Shown: positions 15,101 to 23,082 of the stretch, one piece after another
Layout: the number at the start of each line of letters is the position of its first letter
How positions within the stretch are numbered: the first letter of the stretch is position 1
DNA from: CAYZXK01 sp964482395
Lineage (GTDB): Bacteria; Planctomycetota; Phycisphaerae; UBA1845; Fen-1342
Assembly: GCA_964482395.1 (NCBI GenBank)
Contig: CAYZXK010000189.1
Location: forward strand, 1 to 30,534
Reading direction: 5' to 3'
Length of the DNA: 30,534 nucleotides
Notes under the pieces: model-generated
Told to the model about the DNA's origin: nothing
Seen by the model: the letters and a program-made list of their open reading frames with translations, nothing else
Database searches by the model: none
Made by a program: the position numbers and the translations under genes

Positions 15101-15903
15101 AGCGCGACTTCACGGTGATCGGGGTCAGCCCGGCCGGCGACCGGCTGGACGAGAGCGGTAACCCGCTTTACAGCGCTGTGGTGGTGGCCACCGTCGATCC
15201 AGACCTGCGCTACAGCGATAACCCCGAGAGCTGGTACGCCAACTTCGCCCAGCCCGAGCTGAATCTGATCCAGACCGCGCTGAGCACCAAGCAGACCCTC
15301 CGCAAGGTCATGCAGTTCAAGCCGCAGATCGCGGCCCGCTCGACCCAGCAGGCCATCGCCGCCCTGCTGCTTTCCTGGGGCATGATCATCGGCTACGTCT
15401 GGATTCGCTTCGGCCGGGTGACCTACGGCATGGGCGGCGTGGTCGCCCTGATCCACGACGTGCTGGTCGCTCTGGCCTTCGTGGGCTTTTCCGGCTGGCT
15501 GGCCGCGCAGCCCTTCGGACGAGCCCTGCTGATCGAGGACTTCAAGATCAACATGCCGATCGTGGCCGCCCTGCTGACCATCATCGGCTTCTCGATCAAT
15601 GACACCATCGTGATTTTCGACCGGATTCGGGAGATCCGCGGCCGACTGGGCATCGTCACGCCCAAGATCATCAACGACAGCATCAACGAGTGCATGTCGC
15701 GGACCATCCTGACCACGGTCACCGTGCTGGTGGTGATCTTCATCGCGTACGTGTGGGGCGGAAGCAGCATCCGCGGGTTCAACTACTGCATGCTGCTGGG
15801 CTGCATCAGCGGAACCTACTCGACGATCGTCATAGCCGCGCCGTTGCTGCTGGTCCGCCTGAAGGGCTGGGGAGCGCCGGCCGCAGTCCCGGCGGCCCGC
15901 TGA
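12166..15903 (+). CDS. secDF: Protein translocase SecD-SecF fusion
   Basis: SecDF uses the proton motive force to pull exported proteins out of the SecYEG channel. The 1245-residue fusion begins with a membrane helix (residues 9-25) and the SecD signature RPGLDIAGGTSLIFEI. A periplasmic P1 region follows, then six-helix membrane blocks. The SecD motif GIAGIILAIGMSVDANVLIY has Asp587. The SecF half starts near residue 685, and AALLTIIGFSINDTIVIFDR has Asp1146. Both halves are larger than usual. SecD carries a Glu/Ala/Arg-rich helical insertion at about 95-250. SecF has a long periplasmic insertion of roughly 250 residues before its later membrane helices. The start has AAAGGA about 10 bases upstream. 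A perfect 19-bp palindrome follows the stop. Confidence 0.96.
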   Translation: MEKNVGQRLLVIAISIAIAFVLLWPPQQKLRPGLDIAGGTSLIFEIDATGAEQYANLAEDVKTLLQRRVDPQGVYNLTWRVHGRNRLEVQMPLPPKNAAQRRQAYAQALEQLYACELKRGPIEAALRLQGEERAAAVARLARGRADLALAAVGGDDGRRAAIERVVAERQALLEAAAKRYDALQAAEAARQQGPVEPQPDSRPDGEEQSASAPATQAISQGSLNQAWRDASELFEDAIQEVLATNLNRRRFEEILELEAKSAVRQKSLAQILDRHADLRDLMEDVIAKHAAWRSGKQFLDGPADLKRLLRGAGKLEFRILAEPDPGNPTKYDSYRKQLQEGRPRPPGEFGWFKVDNPMQFFDFGSPAELEAFRPETHPRFVVEKFDNNYWVLAKVSPQDGLLQDLTTRKWRLTGARPGRDEHGRPSVEFQLDTIGGMLFENLTRANIEKPLCILVDDVAYSAPSIRSAIRTQGQITGEFSPEKVRYLVQTMQGGTLPARLKDTPLSERTVGSSLGEANRDAAVRAGLIGACAVALIMVGYYWLCGLIANLAMALNVMLTLAAMAMLGARITLDGIAGIILAIGMSVDANVLIYERMREEKERGGSLRMVIKNGYDKALSTIFDSNITTLLTCVIIYYVGSEEVKGFGLTLGWGVALNLYTAVFVTRTLFGLLLKYNLIRDIKMLKLIRVPNIDWYSKSKYLIPLSAVAILSGVSVLYLRGASNLFDIEFLGGVAAEFELKQAGLNDRTIGDRLQRVGLSIADDARRLEQASLEPVPGQADAFLLRVPGVDVARLEAMLTEPLESENLLQRGGMSAAGARDHLTVYTQGEVSADQLLQKIRSLAAPLSEAGKKLAGANVSAVLEVAGVAQQGLVWNVTTTVTNMRLVEHAITSALGDDMRVQPSITHLLRSQGNRPYPITSRLLDNVVPGLPPGVNADLTDYLGGAAIYLDQLDPPQSVEGLRARLDNMHFQPDFQDQPKRDFTVIGVSPAGDRLDESGNPLYSAVVVATVDPDLRYSDNPESWYANFAQPELNLIQTALSTKQTLRKVMQFKPQIAARSTQQAIAALLLSWGMIIGYVWIRFGRVTYGMGGVVALIHDVLVALAFVGFSGWLAAQPFGRALLIEDFKINMPIVAALLTIIGFSINDTIVIFDRIREIRGRLGIVTPKIINDSINECMSRTILTTVTVLVVIFIAYVWGGSSIRGFNYCMLLGCISGTYSTIVIAAPLLLVRLKGWGAPAAVPAAR

Positions 15904-15933
15904 GCCGGGGCTGCCGCGGTCTGTTTGCTCCGC

Positions 15934-15980
15934 TATAATACTGCCCGACCCGCGCTGCGGGGCGCGGGTCGGGCAGTATT
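15934..15980 (+). promoter_or_regulatory. Perfect 19-bp palindrome with overlapping TATAAT
   Basis: Arms 15937-15955 and 15962-15980 are exact reverse complements (outer end AATACTGCCCG) around the six-base loop TGCGGG. A consensus TATAAT (15934-15939) overlaps the left arm; no convincing -35 is seen 16-18 nt upstream. There is no T-run after the hairpin, so an intrinsic terminator for secDF would be atypical. It could be a bidirectional stop, an operator over the LysM-gene promoter, or an mRNA hairpin. The following gene starts 18 nt later. Confidence 0.7.
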
Positions 15981-15998
15981 GCTTGGCGAGGCAGGCTC

Positions 15999-17201
15999 AT
16001 GCGCCCGGAAGTCAAAATCGGCATCATTGTCGGTCTGGCAGTCATCGTGGGCGGGGTTATTTTCTTCTTTGCTCACAGCAAGCCGGGGAGCAGCACCGCG
16101 GGGGCACTTCCTATGGAGGCCCCGGCGCGGGTTGTCACGCCGGCGGGGAAGAGTGAAGCGGCCCACCCGAGGTCGCCTACGCCGCGGCCGGCCACCCCGC
16201 CTCGCCCGGGTCTGACCGAACGTGCCCCCACCGGCGGACAGAAACCGCTGGTGCCTGGCCCGACCGAGCAAGCGGCACCACCCGGGCGGCCGCCGGCTGC
16301 CAGTCCGACCGATGGTATTCAACCAGGGCCGACCCAGACGCCGGCCGGGCAGGGGTTAGGTCCGGCCGCACCACGTGCTGTCGAGCCTGGCGAGGCCGGT
16401 TTGCCCGGTCCGACGCCGCCCCGTCCGATGCCGGTTGCTCCGAGCGGGCACGAGCCCGCTAGTCAGCCGCGGGCTACTCCTGAGCTGCCGCCTTTGGCGC
16501 GACCAACGGAGCCGGGCGGTCCGTCGCCGACCGCCGGCGGGGCGGCGCCCGCCACCAAGCCGGCTACGCCCGCTCCGGAGCCGGTCATTACCCGCAGCCC
16601 GGCGCCGGTTCCGAGCGGCCCGCCCACTCGCAAGGAGTCGGTTTCGCCTGCACCGACGGTCCGTACCGGCCAGCCGTCGGCTGCCGCCGCCGCCATCAAG
16701 TACACGATCGCGGAGAATGACAGCCTGTGGTCGATCGCGGAGGAGTACTTCGGGGATGGCAATCTGTGGCCCAAGATCAAGGCCGCTAATCCCGGCCTGG
16801 ATGAAAACTCGCTTAAGGTCGGGCAAGTCATCCTGCTGCCGCCCAAGGAGGAAACCAAGTCGCCGGCGGAGCCGCCCAAGGCAGTCGAGAAGCCCTCGCC
16901 GACACCGGCTGAGCCCAAGCCAGGTGTGGCTCCGGGCGGCCCGGCAGAGTCCAAGCCGCCCGCCCGGATGCAGACTTACGTAGTGGAGAAAGATGAGACC
17001 TTGTTCGCCATTGCCAAGAAGTTACTCGGCAACGGCGGTCGTTGGCGCGAACTGCTGGAACTGAACAAGGACAAGTTATCCAGACCGGAGGACCTGAAGG
17101 CCGGCATGGAACTGAAAGTGCCGCCCAAAGGGGGCGAACCGACCAAGACTGAGCCGGCCAAGCCCGAAACCAAGAAGAGTGGGGCCGGTAAGAAGACCTG
17201 A
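15999..17201 (+). CDS. Membrane-anchored protein with two LysM domains
   Basis: A 400-residue protein. It has one N-terminal membrane helix (about residues 5-25, VKIGIIVGLAVIVGGVIFFF). A very long Pro/Ala/Gly-rich linker spans about 30-230. LysM domain 1 (about 233-283) begins YTIAENDSLWSIAEEYFGDG. A second Pro/Lys/Glu-rich linker follows, then LysM domain 2 (about 324-376), which begins YVVEKDETLFAIAKKLLG. A Lys-rich tail ends the protein. LysM domains bind N-acetylglucosamine polymers, so it probably tethers the inner membrane to peptidoglycan across the periplasm. The spacing of the two LysM domains after a disordered spacer fits that role. The start ATG follows GGCGAGGC. No enzymatic domain is visible. 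Confidence 0.88.
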   Translation: MRPEVKIGIIVGLAVIVGGVIFFFAHSKPGSSTAGALPMEAPARVVTPAGKSEAAHPRSPTPRPATPPRPGLTERAPTGGQKPLVPGPTEQAAPPGRPPAASPTDGIQPGPTQTPAGQGLGPAAPRAVEPGEAGLPGPTPPRPMPVAPSGHEPASQPRATPELPPLARPTEPGGPSPTAGGAAPATKPATPAPEPVITRSPAPVPSGPPTRKESVSPAPTVRTGQPSAAAAAIKYTIAENDSLWSIAEEYFGDGNLWPKIKAANPGLDENSLKVGQVILLPPKEETKSPAEPPKAVEKPSPTPAEPKPGVAPGGPAESKPPARMQTYVVEKDETLFAIAKKLLGNGGRWRELLELNKDKLSRPEDLKAGMELKVPPKGGEPTKTEPAKPETKKSGAGKKT

Positions 17202-17303
17202 ACCGGACCTCCCGCCGACTCCAGGTCCAGGGTCGAACCCCGTGTCGGCAACCGAGTGGATCGCCCGGCGTCCGGGGTGACAAGCGGGCAGCCTGGCACC
17301 TGA

Positions 17304-17332
17304 TTGGCATTGCTCGACCGTTCGGCTATGAT
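17304..17332 (+). promoter_or_regulatory. Sigma70-like promoter for kdsB-pyrG
   Basis: TTGGCA (17304-17309), exactly 17 nt, then TATGAT (17327-17332); both hexamers match consensus at five of six positions. The predicted start near 17339 gives a leader of about 44 nt to the kdsB ATG. Confidence 0.75.
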
Positions 17333-17382
17333 TCCGTTCAAGATTTGGTCCGGCGTCGTGCCATCGGCCGACCGGGCGGCAT

Positions 17383-18153
17383 ATGCATGTGATTGCTCTC
17401 ATTCCTGCCCGCTACGGGTCCACTCGCTTCCCAGGCAAACCGCTCGCCCGACGCACCGGTAAATATCTGGTCCAGCATGTTTATGAGCGAGTGATCACCG
17501 CCCGGGCGGTCCGACGCTGCATCGTCGCCACCGACGACCCGCGGATTTTGGCGGCAGTTCGTGAGTTTGGCGGCCAGGCGGTGATGACCCGACCGGACCA
17601 CGCCAGCGGTACCGACCGAATTGCTGAGGTCGTTCGCGACCTGCCGGGAAACGCCGACGATATCGTCCTCAACGTTCAGGGGGACGAACCGGAGATCGAG
17701 CCGAGCTACCTTGACCGTCTGGTGGACCGGCTCAGCAGCCAGCCGTCTGATTGCCCTGTGGCCACCCTGGCGTGCCCGTTCCCGGCCGGTGGTGACCCCC
17801 GGGATCCGAATTGCGTGAAAGTCGTCGTGAATTACGCCGGCCGGGCGCTGTATTTTTCCCGGGCCCTGATACCATACCCTCGTGATGGCGGTCAGGCCCC
17901 GGCAGGATGCCTCCTCCATCTAGGGGTTTACGCCTATCGGCGGCGTTTTCTCCTCGAGCTGACCAACTGGAAACCGGGTCGGCTGGAGCAGATCGAGAAG
18001 CTGGAACAGTTGCGCGTGCTGGAGCACGGGTTCGGCTTGGCGGTCGAGATCGTGCCCCAGGCTTGCATAGGCATAGACACGCCTGAGGACTACGAGCGGT
18101 TCGTAGCCCGCTGGCAGGACGCTTCCCAGGCTCGGCCGGTCGAGGACCGATAA
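17383..18153 (+). CDS. kdsB: 3-deoxy-manno-octulosonate cytidylyltransferase (CMP-KDO synthetase)
   Basis: KdsB activates KDO with CTP to CMP-KDO for the inner core of lipopolysaccharide. The 256 residues have the usual family length. They show the nucleotide-binding start ALIPARYGSTRFPGKPL (residues 5-21), VATDDPRI, the substrate motif MTRPDHASGTDRIAEV and the metal-binding NVQGDEPEI. HLGVYAYRR and IDTPEDYERF near the end are also typical. The stop TAA shares its last A with the ATG of the following CTP synthase gene, so translation is probably coupled. The pairing makes sense because CTP is the cosubstrate. Its presence implies an LPS-bearing outer membrane. Confidence 0.96.
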   Translation: MHVIALIPARYGSTRFPGKPLARRTGKYLVQHVYERVITARAVRRCIVATDDPRILAAVREFGGQAVMTRPDHASGTDRIAEVVRDLPGNADDIVLNVQGDEPEIEPSYLDRLVDRLSSQPSDCPVATLACPFPAGGDPRDPNCVKVVVNYAGRALYFSRALIPYPRDGGQAPAGCLLHLGVYAYRRRFLLELTNWKPGRLEQIEKLEQLRVLEHGFGLAVEIVPQACIGIDTPEDYERFVARWQDASQARPVEDR

Positions 18154-19967
18154 TGGATGCGGACCGGCTGCTGAACTCGATCCGCGATCAGTCTGGAGAC
18201 ACCGAGTTCTATCTCCCCATGCCGGCCGGCTACAAGCCCGGCGCCACCAAGTTCGTCGTGGTGGTCGGGACGGTGATGAGCGGGCTGGGCAAGGGGATCT
18301 TCAGTTCCTCGCTGGCTAAGTGCCTTCAGGACAAGGGGTTGCGCGTCGCCCCGATCAAGCTCGAGGGGTACCTCAATATCGATTCGGGCACCCTCAATCC
18401 GTTCCGGCACGGCGAAGTCTTCGTGCTCGACGACGGCACCGAGTGCGACATGGACCTAGGCACCTATGAGCGAGCCCTGGATCAGAACCTCAGCCGACTT
18501 AATTTCGCCACCAGCGGGCAGATTTACCGTCGAGTCCTGGAGCGGGAGCGCACCGGCGGGTATCTCGGACGCGACGTCCAAATGATCCCGCACGTGACCG
18601 GAGAGGTCAAAAACCGCCTGCGGGAGCTGGCCCTGGCCAGTCAGGCCGACGTGGTGTTCGTGGAAATCGGCGGAACCGTCGGCGATGTGGAGAACGCTCA
18701 CTACATCGAAGCCATGCGGCAACTCGCCTTCGAGGAGGGCCAGCACAGCGTCTGCTTTGTAGCATTGACCTTCGTGCTCGAACCAGCCATCCTGGGCGAG
18801 CAGAAGAGCAAGGCCGCTCAACTCGGCATCCGACGACTGCTCGAGTGCGGTATCCAGCCTCACATAATCGCCTGCCGAGCCCATACCCCGGTCACTCGCA
18901 AGGTGCGGGAGAAGATCGCCCTGTTCTCCAACGTGCCTCCCGAGCGGGTCTTCAGCATGCACGACTGCGAGAGCGTCTACCTGATACCCGAGCTTCTGCG
19001 GGGAGCGGGCTATGACAAGGCGGTCATGGACTGGCTGGAACTCAAGCCGCGGGTCGACGAGGCGACCGAACGGGCCGCTCGAGAAGCCTGGGGACAGTAC
19101 CTGGCCCGACTGCGAAGCGCTACCCGCGAGGTGAACATCGGGATCACCGGAAAGTACACCGCGGTCCGCGATGCTTACGCCAGCATCCTCAAGGCCCTCG
19201 AGCATGCCGGCGCGTACCTGGGCTGCAAGGTGCAGGTCCGCTGGGTGGATACCTCCGAACTGACCGACCAGACCGCCCGCGACGCCTTGCAAGGCCTGCA
19301 CGGAATCATCGTTCCCGGCGCTTTTGGGACCCGGGGTGCCGAGGGCAAGATCGCCTGCCTTAAACAGGCCCGCCAGTCGCGCCTGCCAGTTCTGGGGATC
19401 TGCTACGGATTCCAGATGGCAGTCATCGAGTTCGCCCGCAACGTCTGCGGCATGGAAGGCGCCGACTCCGCTGAAATCGACAGCGAATGCCGCTACCCGG
19501 TGATCAATCTGCTGCCGGAGCAGAAGCAGATCGAAGGTCTGGGTGGCACCATGCGCCTCGGCGGGCACGACATCGTGATCCGGCCCGGCACTCTGGCCGA
19601 GCGCATGTTCGGCCCGCGGACTCGGCTCCGTTTCCGGCACCGCTACGAGGTCGATCCGCGCTACGTGCCCCAGCTCGAGGCTGCGGGGATGATCTTCTCC
19701 GGCAAATCGCCGCGGGCCGAGATCATGAACATTCTTGAACTGCGGCCGGACCTGCACCCGTATTACGTCGGCACACAGGCCCATCCCGAGCTGACCAGTC
19801 GGCCCTTGTCACCTCAGCCCTTCTTCGTCGGGTTGATTCACGCGGCCCTGTGTGCGGCTTACGATGATTATCATGAGCCGCTGGTCTTCCCGCGGGAAGC
19901 TGCCCGGCCGACCGATCAGGCTGCCTCGGCCGAGTCACCGTGCCGCCACCAGGCAGAGAAAGTTTGA
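18153..19967 (+). CDS. pyrG: CTP synthase
   Basis: PyrG converts UTP to CTP with ATP and glutamine. The amidoligase half has the P-loop GTVMSGLGKGIFSSS (about residues 39-53), HGEVFVLDDGTECDMDLG and VEIGGTVGDVEN. The glutamine amidotransferase half has the nucleophile Cys417 in GICYGFQMA and His544/Glu546 in QAHPELTSRP. At 604 residues it exceeds the usual 530-550, with about 30 extra residues before the first strand and a tail of about 45 residues rich in charged residues. Several normally invariant positions differ (KLEGYLNIDSGTL where KFDPYINVDPGTM is usual), so this is a divergent member. It overlaps kdsB by one base. A kdsB-pyrG pair is also known in Chlamydia. Confidence 0.95.
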   Translation: MDADRLLNSIRDQSGDTEFYLPMPAGYKPGATKFVVVVGTVMSGLGKGIFSSSLAKCLQDKGLRVAPIKLEGYLNIDSGTLNPFRHGEVFVLDDGTECDMDLGTYERALDQNLSRLNFATSGQIYRRVLERERTGGYLGRDVQMIPHVTGEVKNRLRELALASQADVVFVEIGGTVGDVENAHYIEAMRQLAFEEGQHSVCFVALTFVLEPAILGEQKSKAAQLGIRRLLECGIQPHIIACRAHTPVTRKVREKIALFSNVPPERVFSMHDCESVYLIPELLRGAGYDKAVMDWLELKPRVDEATERAAREAWGQYLARLRSATREVNIGITGKYTAVRDAYASILKALEHAGAYLGCKVQVRWVDTSELTDQTARDALQGLHGIIVPGAFGTRGAEGKIACLKQARQSRLPVLGICYGFQMAVIEFARNVCGMEGADSAEIDSECRYPVINLLPEQKQIEGLGGTMRLGGHDIVIRPGTLAERMFGPRTRLRFRHRYEVDPRYVPQLEAAGMIFSGKSPRAEIMNILELRPDLHPYYVGTQAHPELTSRPLSPQPFFVGLIHAALCAAYDDYHEPLVFPREAARPTDQAASAESPCRHQAEKV

Positions 19968-20083
19968 TTCCGCATCGGTAGGGCCGGGGGTAAATCCGGA
20001 CGTCAATCGGCGATAGGCGCTCCGGCGCGCAGCCCCGTCCCTGGGCCAATCAGGCGCAAGCGGGCCGACTCCGCGACGGCTGA

Positions 20084-20719
20084 CTACGACTCTCGAAACA
20101 CCTCGGTAGTGAAAAGCAGGACTTCGGTGCCGGGTTTCTTCCAGGCATCGGGCGGGAGGCCGGCCTTCTCCGCACAGCAGCGGGACAGGAACTCCTCGCG
20201 GTCCAGGTGGTGTTCGACCGCTACTTGAGGCAGAAACAGTCCCCTTTGCCCATGGCGACGAACCAGCACCCCGTGCCGGCCGACTTCCAGGTCAGCAAGG
20301 TTCCGCATCGGTACCGGGTCGGAAAGAACCGAGACCTCCACGTCCAGCTCGGTTAGCTCGGCCGGCGTCACCGGCGGAAACCGCGGATCCTGAACCGCAG
20401 CACACACCGCCGCCTGTCGGACCGCCTCGCCCAGCGGTATCTGCGGGTCCAGCGTGCCCATGCAACCCCGCAGTCGTCCGCGCTTATGCAAGGTAACGAA
20501 CACCCCTCCGTGGGGACGCGGCTGGCCTGGCGGCGAACCGGCCTCACTCGGGTCCCGCCCCTCCGCCACGCAGCCAATCACCCGGCGGGCAAAGGCGACC
20601 CAACCTGAAGAATCTTCCGTTGGCCGGTCGCTGCTTCCCCGCTCGCACATAGGTACCGGTCCAAGCCGACAGGCGCTGGCACGGGGCGCGTCAATCTGCG
20701 GCGGGTGTTCCCGGACCAC
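20084..20719 (-). CDS. AMMECR1-domain protein (AmmeMemoRadiSam system protein A family)
   Basis: The AMMECR1 signature RLRGCMGTLDP is at about residues 82-92, preceded by GGVFVTLHKRG and followed by AVQDPRFPPVTPAEL and LDVEVSVLSDP. These are the conserved core strings of the family. The Cys in GCMGT is the residue most often discussed as functional; the biochemical role is not settled. The protein has 211 residues from the GTG at 20719. An ATG at 20650 (188 residues) is an equally reasonable start, because the domain begins near SSGWVAFARRV. The usual Memo and radical-SAM partners are not in the window. A tiny membrane-protein gene lies 31 bp upstream on the same strand. Confidence 0.85.
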   Translation of the reverse strand: MVREHPPQIDAPRASACRLGPVPMCERGSSDRPTEDSSGWVAFARRVIGCVAEGRDPSEAGSPPGQPRPHGGVFVTLHKRGRLRGCMGTLDPQIPLGEAVRQAAVCAAVQDPRFPPVTPAELTELDVEVSVLSDPVPMRNLADLEVGRHGVLVRRHGQRGLFLPQVAVEHHLDREEFLSRCCAEKAGLPPDAWKKPGTEVLLFTTEVFRES

Positions 20720-20750
20720 GCCTCGCGCGACCCCGGGCAGCTCGTGCGGG

Positions 20751-20861
20751 CTATTCTTGTTGTTTCTTTCGCACGTAGAGCAGGACGATTACGACGACCA
20801 GCAAAACGATGATCAAGACCCACTGATAGGTCTTGAACCCCAACAACGCAGCGAGGGTCAT
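20751..20861 (-). CDS. Small single-pass membrane protein (36 residues)
   Basis: The minus strand encodes a 36-residue peptide beginning MTLAALLGFKTYQW. It continues with a long Ile/Val/Leu helix (WVLIIVLLVVVIVLLY) and ends with a basic-polar tail, VRKKQQE. AGAGGA lies 9-14 nt before the ATG (20859-20861), a good ribosome binding site, and the stop is TAG at 20751-20753. The positive-inside rule would place the tail in the cytoplasm. The strong site, the clean membrane helix and the charged end support a real gene. Function is unknown; it may be co-transcribed with the AMMECR1 gene 31 bp downstream. Confidence 0.68.
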   Translation of the reverse strand: MTLAALLGFKTYQWVLIIVLLVVVIVLLYVRKKQQE

Positions 20862-21513
20862 TGCTTCTGGTCCTCTAGCTTATGGAACTGGTCTCTTGAA
20901 CAAGCCGCGCAGGAAAGTGTTTACCCAGACCGCCGGCCGATGTCAACCAGGTTCCGGTGCGGGCCGCCGGGCAAATAACTGTCCAGCATCTTGCCGAACG
21001 ACTCAGTTGGCTCACCCACGCGGGTAGCGGCCCCCCCCGATTGCGTGGCTTGGCTGGCGTGGGTAGCGGCGCTCTGCGGTCCGCGCGGCGCAGGTTCTTG
21101 ATCTCGGTTTAGTGGCGTTGCGATTCTAGCGATTCTGCGGATGTGATCGACTGACGGTCGGCCGTCACCATCACTTGCCGCCTCGTTTCGGCTAAGCCGT
21201 CCGAAGTCGTTGGTGCAGCGGCACTTCGGGATGTCAGCGTCCGACCAGAGACGCCTGTCCGTCAGTTTTGCGCTCCCGTGAACGAACGAGTGAAGTCGAA
21301 GCGAACTGATCATAACTTCGTATCAACACGGTATTTATGTTTCTTTCCGCAGGATAAGCCATGGAGGCGCGCGACATGGTAGTGGGCGGATGAGCGCAAG
21401 GGTAAGTATGCGCCCAAGTATCCCAAGTGCCGGCAAGAGACGGCAAAGGCTGGGCTTGGGCGGTCGGCGTGGTCGATAGAACGTAGCTGAGGCAGTAAAG
21501 AAGAGGAGACACC
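20862..21513 (+). other. Intergenic region before the porin gene, no supported gene
   Basis: About 650 nt. It contains a run of eight C (21031-21038) between two similar short blocks (CGGGTAGCGGC and GTGGGTAGCGGC). It ends in the strong ribosome binding site GAGGAG of the porin gene. A minus-strand frame of 130 codons exists but has no recognisable domain. The porin promoter could not be assigned. Confidence 0.5.
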
Positions 21514-23046
21514 ATGTCAGGACGACTCTATCGGGTATGCCTGGGTGGCGCGGTCATGTTGGGCGTGCTGGCGGCTCCCGCGCTGGCCGACGAGGGAACG
21601 TCGGGCAGTTCCGATGCCAACCTGGCGCGGTTGGAAGCGCTGCTTGAGGCCCAACAGAAGAAGATCGAGGCCCTTGAGCAGCAGGTGGCCAGTGCGCAGC
21701 AGGCAAACGTGGATGCCGCGCGAGTGGAACAGATGAAGCAGCAGATCCGCGAGGTTCTCAGCGAGCGGGAGTTCCGCGAGAGCCTCATGCCTACCACGAT
21801 GCAGGCGGGCTATGACAAGGGCTTCTTCATCAAGAGCAGCGACGAAAAGTTCATGCTGAAGTTCAACGGCCAGTTGCAGTTCCGCTGGACCCACTATGCG
21901 ACTCGCAGCGAAAACCGCTACTTGTCGCCAGGCCTGCGGCGACACGATCGCACCGGGTTCGACGTGGCCCGCGCCCGGCTGCGGTTCAGCGGGTACGCCT
22001 ACAGCAAGGACCTGACCTACTTGCTGGAGTTCGACATGAGTTCGCCGGTGGCCTACGACTCGCGGCTGTACTACGGCTGGGTCAATTATCGGATCGCCGA
22101 CGAGTTGCAGTTCAAGGCCGGCGTGTTCCGCATCGCCAGCACCCGGGCCAACTTCGGCTCCACCGCCGACTTGCAGTTGGTCGACTGGCCGGTGATGGAC
22201 GCGGTCTACGGGCTGGGGATCGGCACCGGCGTTCGCTTGTGGGGTAAGCTGTTCAACAAGCGACTGGAATACTACTTGGACGTCGTGAACTCGCTTAATA
22301 ACCCTGCCACCCAGACCATCACCACCGACGAAGCCCTGCTGACCAGCGGACACGACAACAACCCCGCGATCGTGTTCCGCACCGTTTGGCACGTGCTGGC
22401 CGGAGCCTGCGACGCGGGGACCTTGGGCGACGATCAGCACTTCGAAAGTTTCTCAGACATCGAACACCACACTGAGCCGGCGTTGGATCTGGGCTTCCAC
22501 TACGCTTTCAACGAGGATTATCACGACGGCACGCTGCGCATCCCGTTTGCCCGACGGACCTTCTTCCGCGACGGTGGATTCGGGATGACCTCCTCCGAGG
22601 GGCTCCAGATCAACCAGTTCGGGTTTGATGCCGGCTTCAAGTACATGGGGTTCTCGGCCACCGGAGAGTACGTGATCCGCATTCAGGACGTGCGGAGCGC
22701 CGACCACGCCCCCTACACGCCGCTGTTCCTCCTGACCAGCGACGACTCTACGGGCGTCCAGCACGGCGCTTACTTGCAATGCGGCTACTTCCTGCCCATC
22801 CCGGGCCTGGAGAATAAGCTGGAGGTGGTGGGACGCATCGGCGGCACGTCCGTCCTAGCCGGCGGTCAGGAGGGCACCTGGGACTACGGCGGGGGTCTCA
22901 ACTACTACATCGAAGGGCACAAGGTCAAGCTTCAGACCGACGTGACCAAGGTCTCAGAAGTCCCTATTTCCAGCCCCGGCTACAGCTTGGCGAACGTGAA
23001 CGACGATGCCTTGATCTGGCGTGTGCAACTTCAGGTGGCTTTCTAA
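21514..23046 (+). CDS. Outer-membrane porin, OprP/OprO-like
   Basis: A 510-residue protein. The signal peptide ends at ALA-DE (about residue 25). A coiled-coil segment follows (about 36-85, ALLEAQQKKIEALEQQVASA). A porin barrel comes next: GFFIKSSDEKFMLKFNGQLQ, RTGFDVARARLRFSGYAY, and repeated aromatic beta strands up to the final WRVQLQVAF. The terminal Phe is the usual barrel-assembly signal. The layout (coiled coil, then a phosphate-selective-porin-type barrel) is common in planctomycetes. Whether it selects phosphate cannot be told. GAGGAG stands 7-12 nt before the ATG. A small lipoprotein gene follows within 36 bp and a terminator ends the pair. Confidence 0.9.
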   Translation: MSGRLYRVCLGGAVMLGVLAAPALADEGTSGSSDANLARLEALLEAQQKKIEALEQQVASAQQANVDAARVEQMKQQIREVLSEREFRESLMPTTMQAGYDKGFFIKSSDEKFMLKFNGQLQFRWTHYATRSENRYLSPGLRRHDRTGFDVARARLRFSGYAYSKDLTYLLEFDMSSPVAYDSRLYYGWVNYRIADELQFKAGVFRIASTRANFGSTADLQLVDWPVMDAVYGLGIGTGVRLWGKLFNKRLEYYLDVVNSLNNPATQTITTDEALLTSGHDNNPAIVFRTVWHVLAGACDAGTLGDDQHFESFSDIEHHTEPALDLGFHYAFNEDYHDGTLRIPFARRTFFRDGGFGMTSSEGLQINQFGFDAGFKYMGFSATGEYVIRIQDVRSADHAPYTPLFLLTSDDSTGVQHGAYLQCGYFLPIPGLENKLEVVGRIGGTSVLAGGQEGTWDYGGGLNYYIEGHKVKLQTDVTKVSEVPISSPGYSLANVNDDALIWRVQLQVAF

Positions 23047-23082
23047 ACTCGCGAAATCCACGGAACTCATGGAGGAGCTGAC

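Noticed and set aside
17218..17270. GGGGTTCGACCCT on the minus strand, like a tRNA T-arm
   Set aside because: The 5-bp T-stem does not pair around a seven-base loop, and no acceptor stem or anticodon arm is found.
20921..21313. 130-codon minus-strand frame upstream of the porin
   Set aside because: No ribosome site, no domain, and a run of eight C within it; weak coding character.
21312..21324. ATAACTTCGTATC, 12 of 13 bases of a loxP arm
   Set aside because: There is no second inverted arm or 8-bp spacer; a match of this size can be chance.
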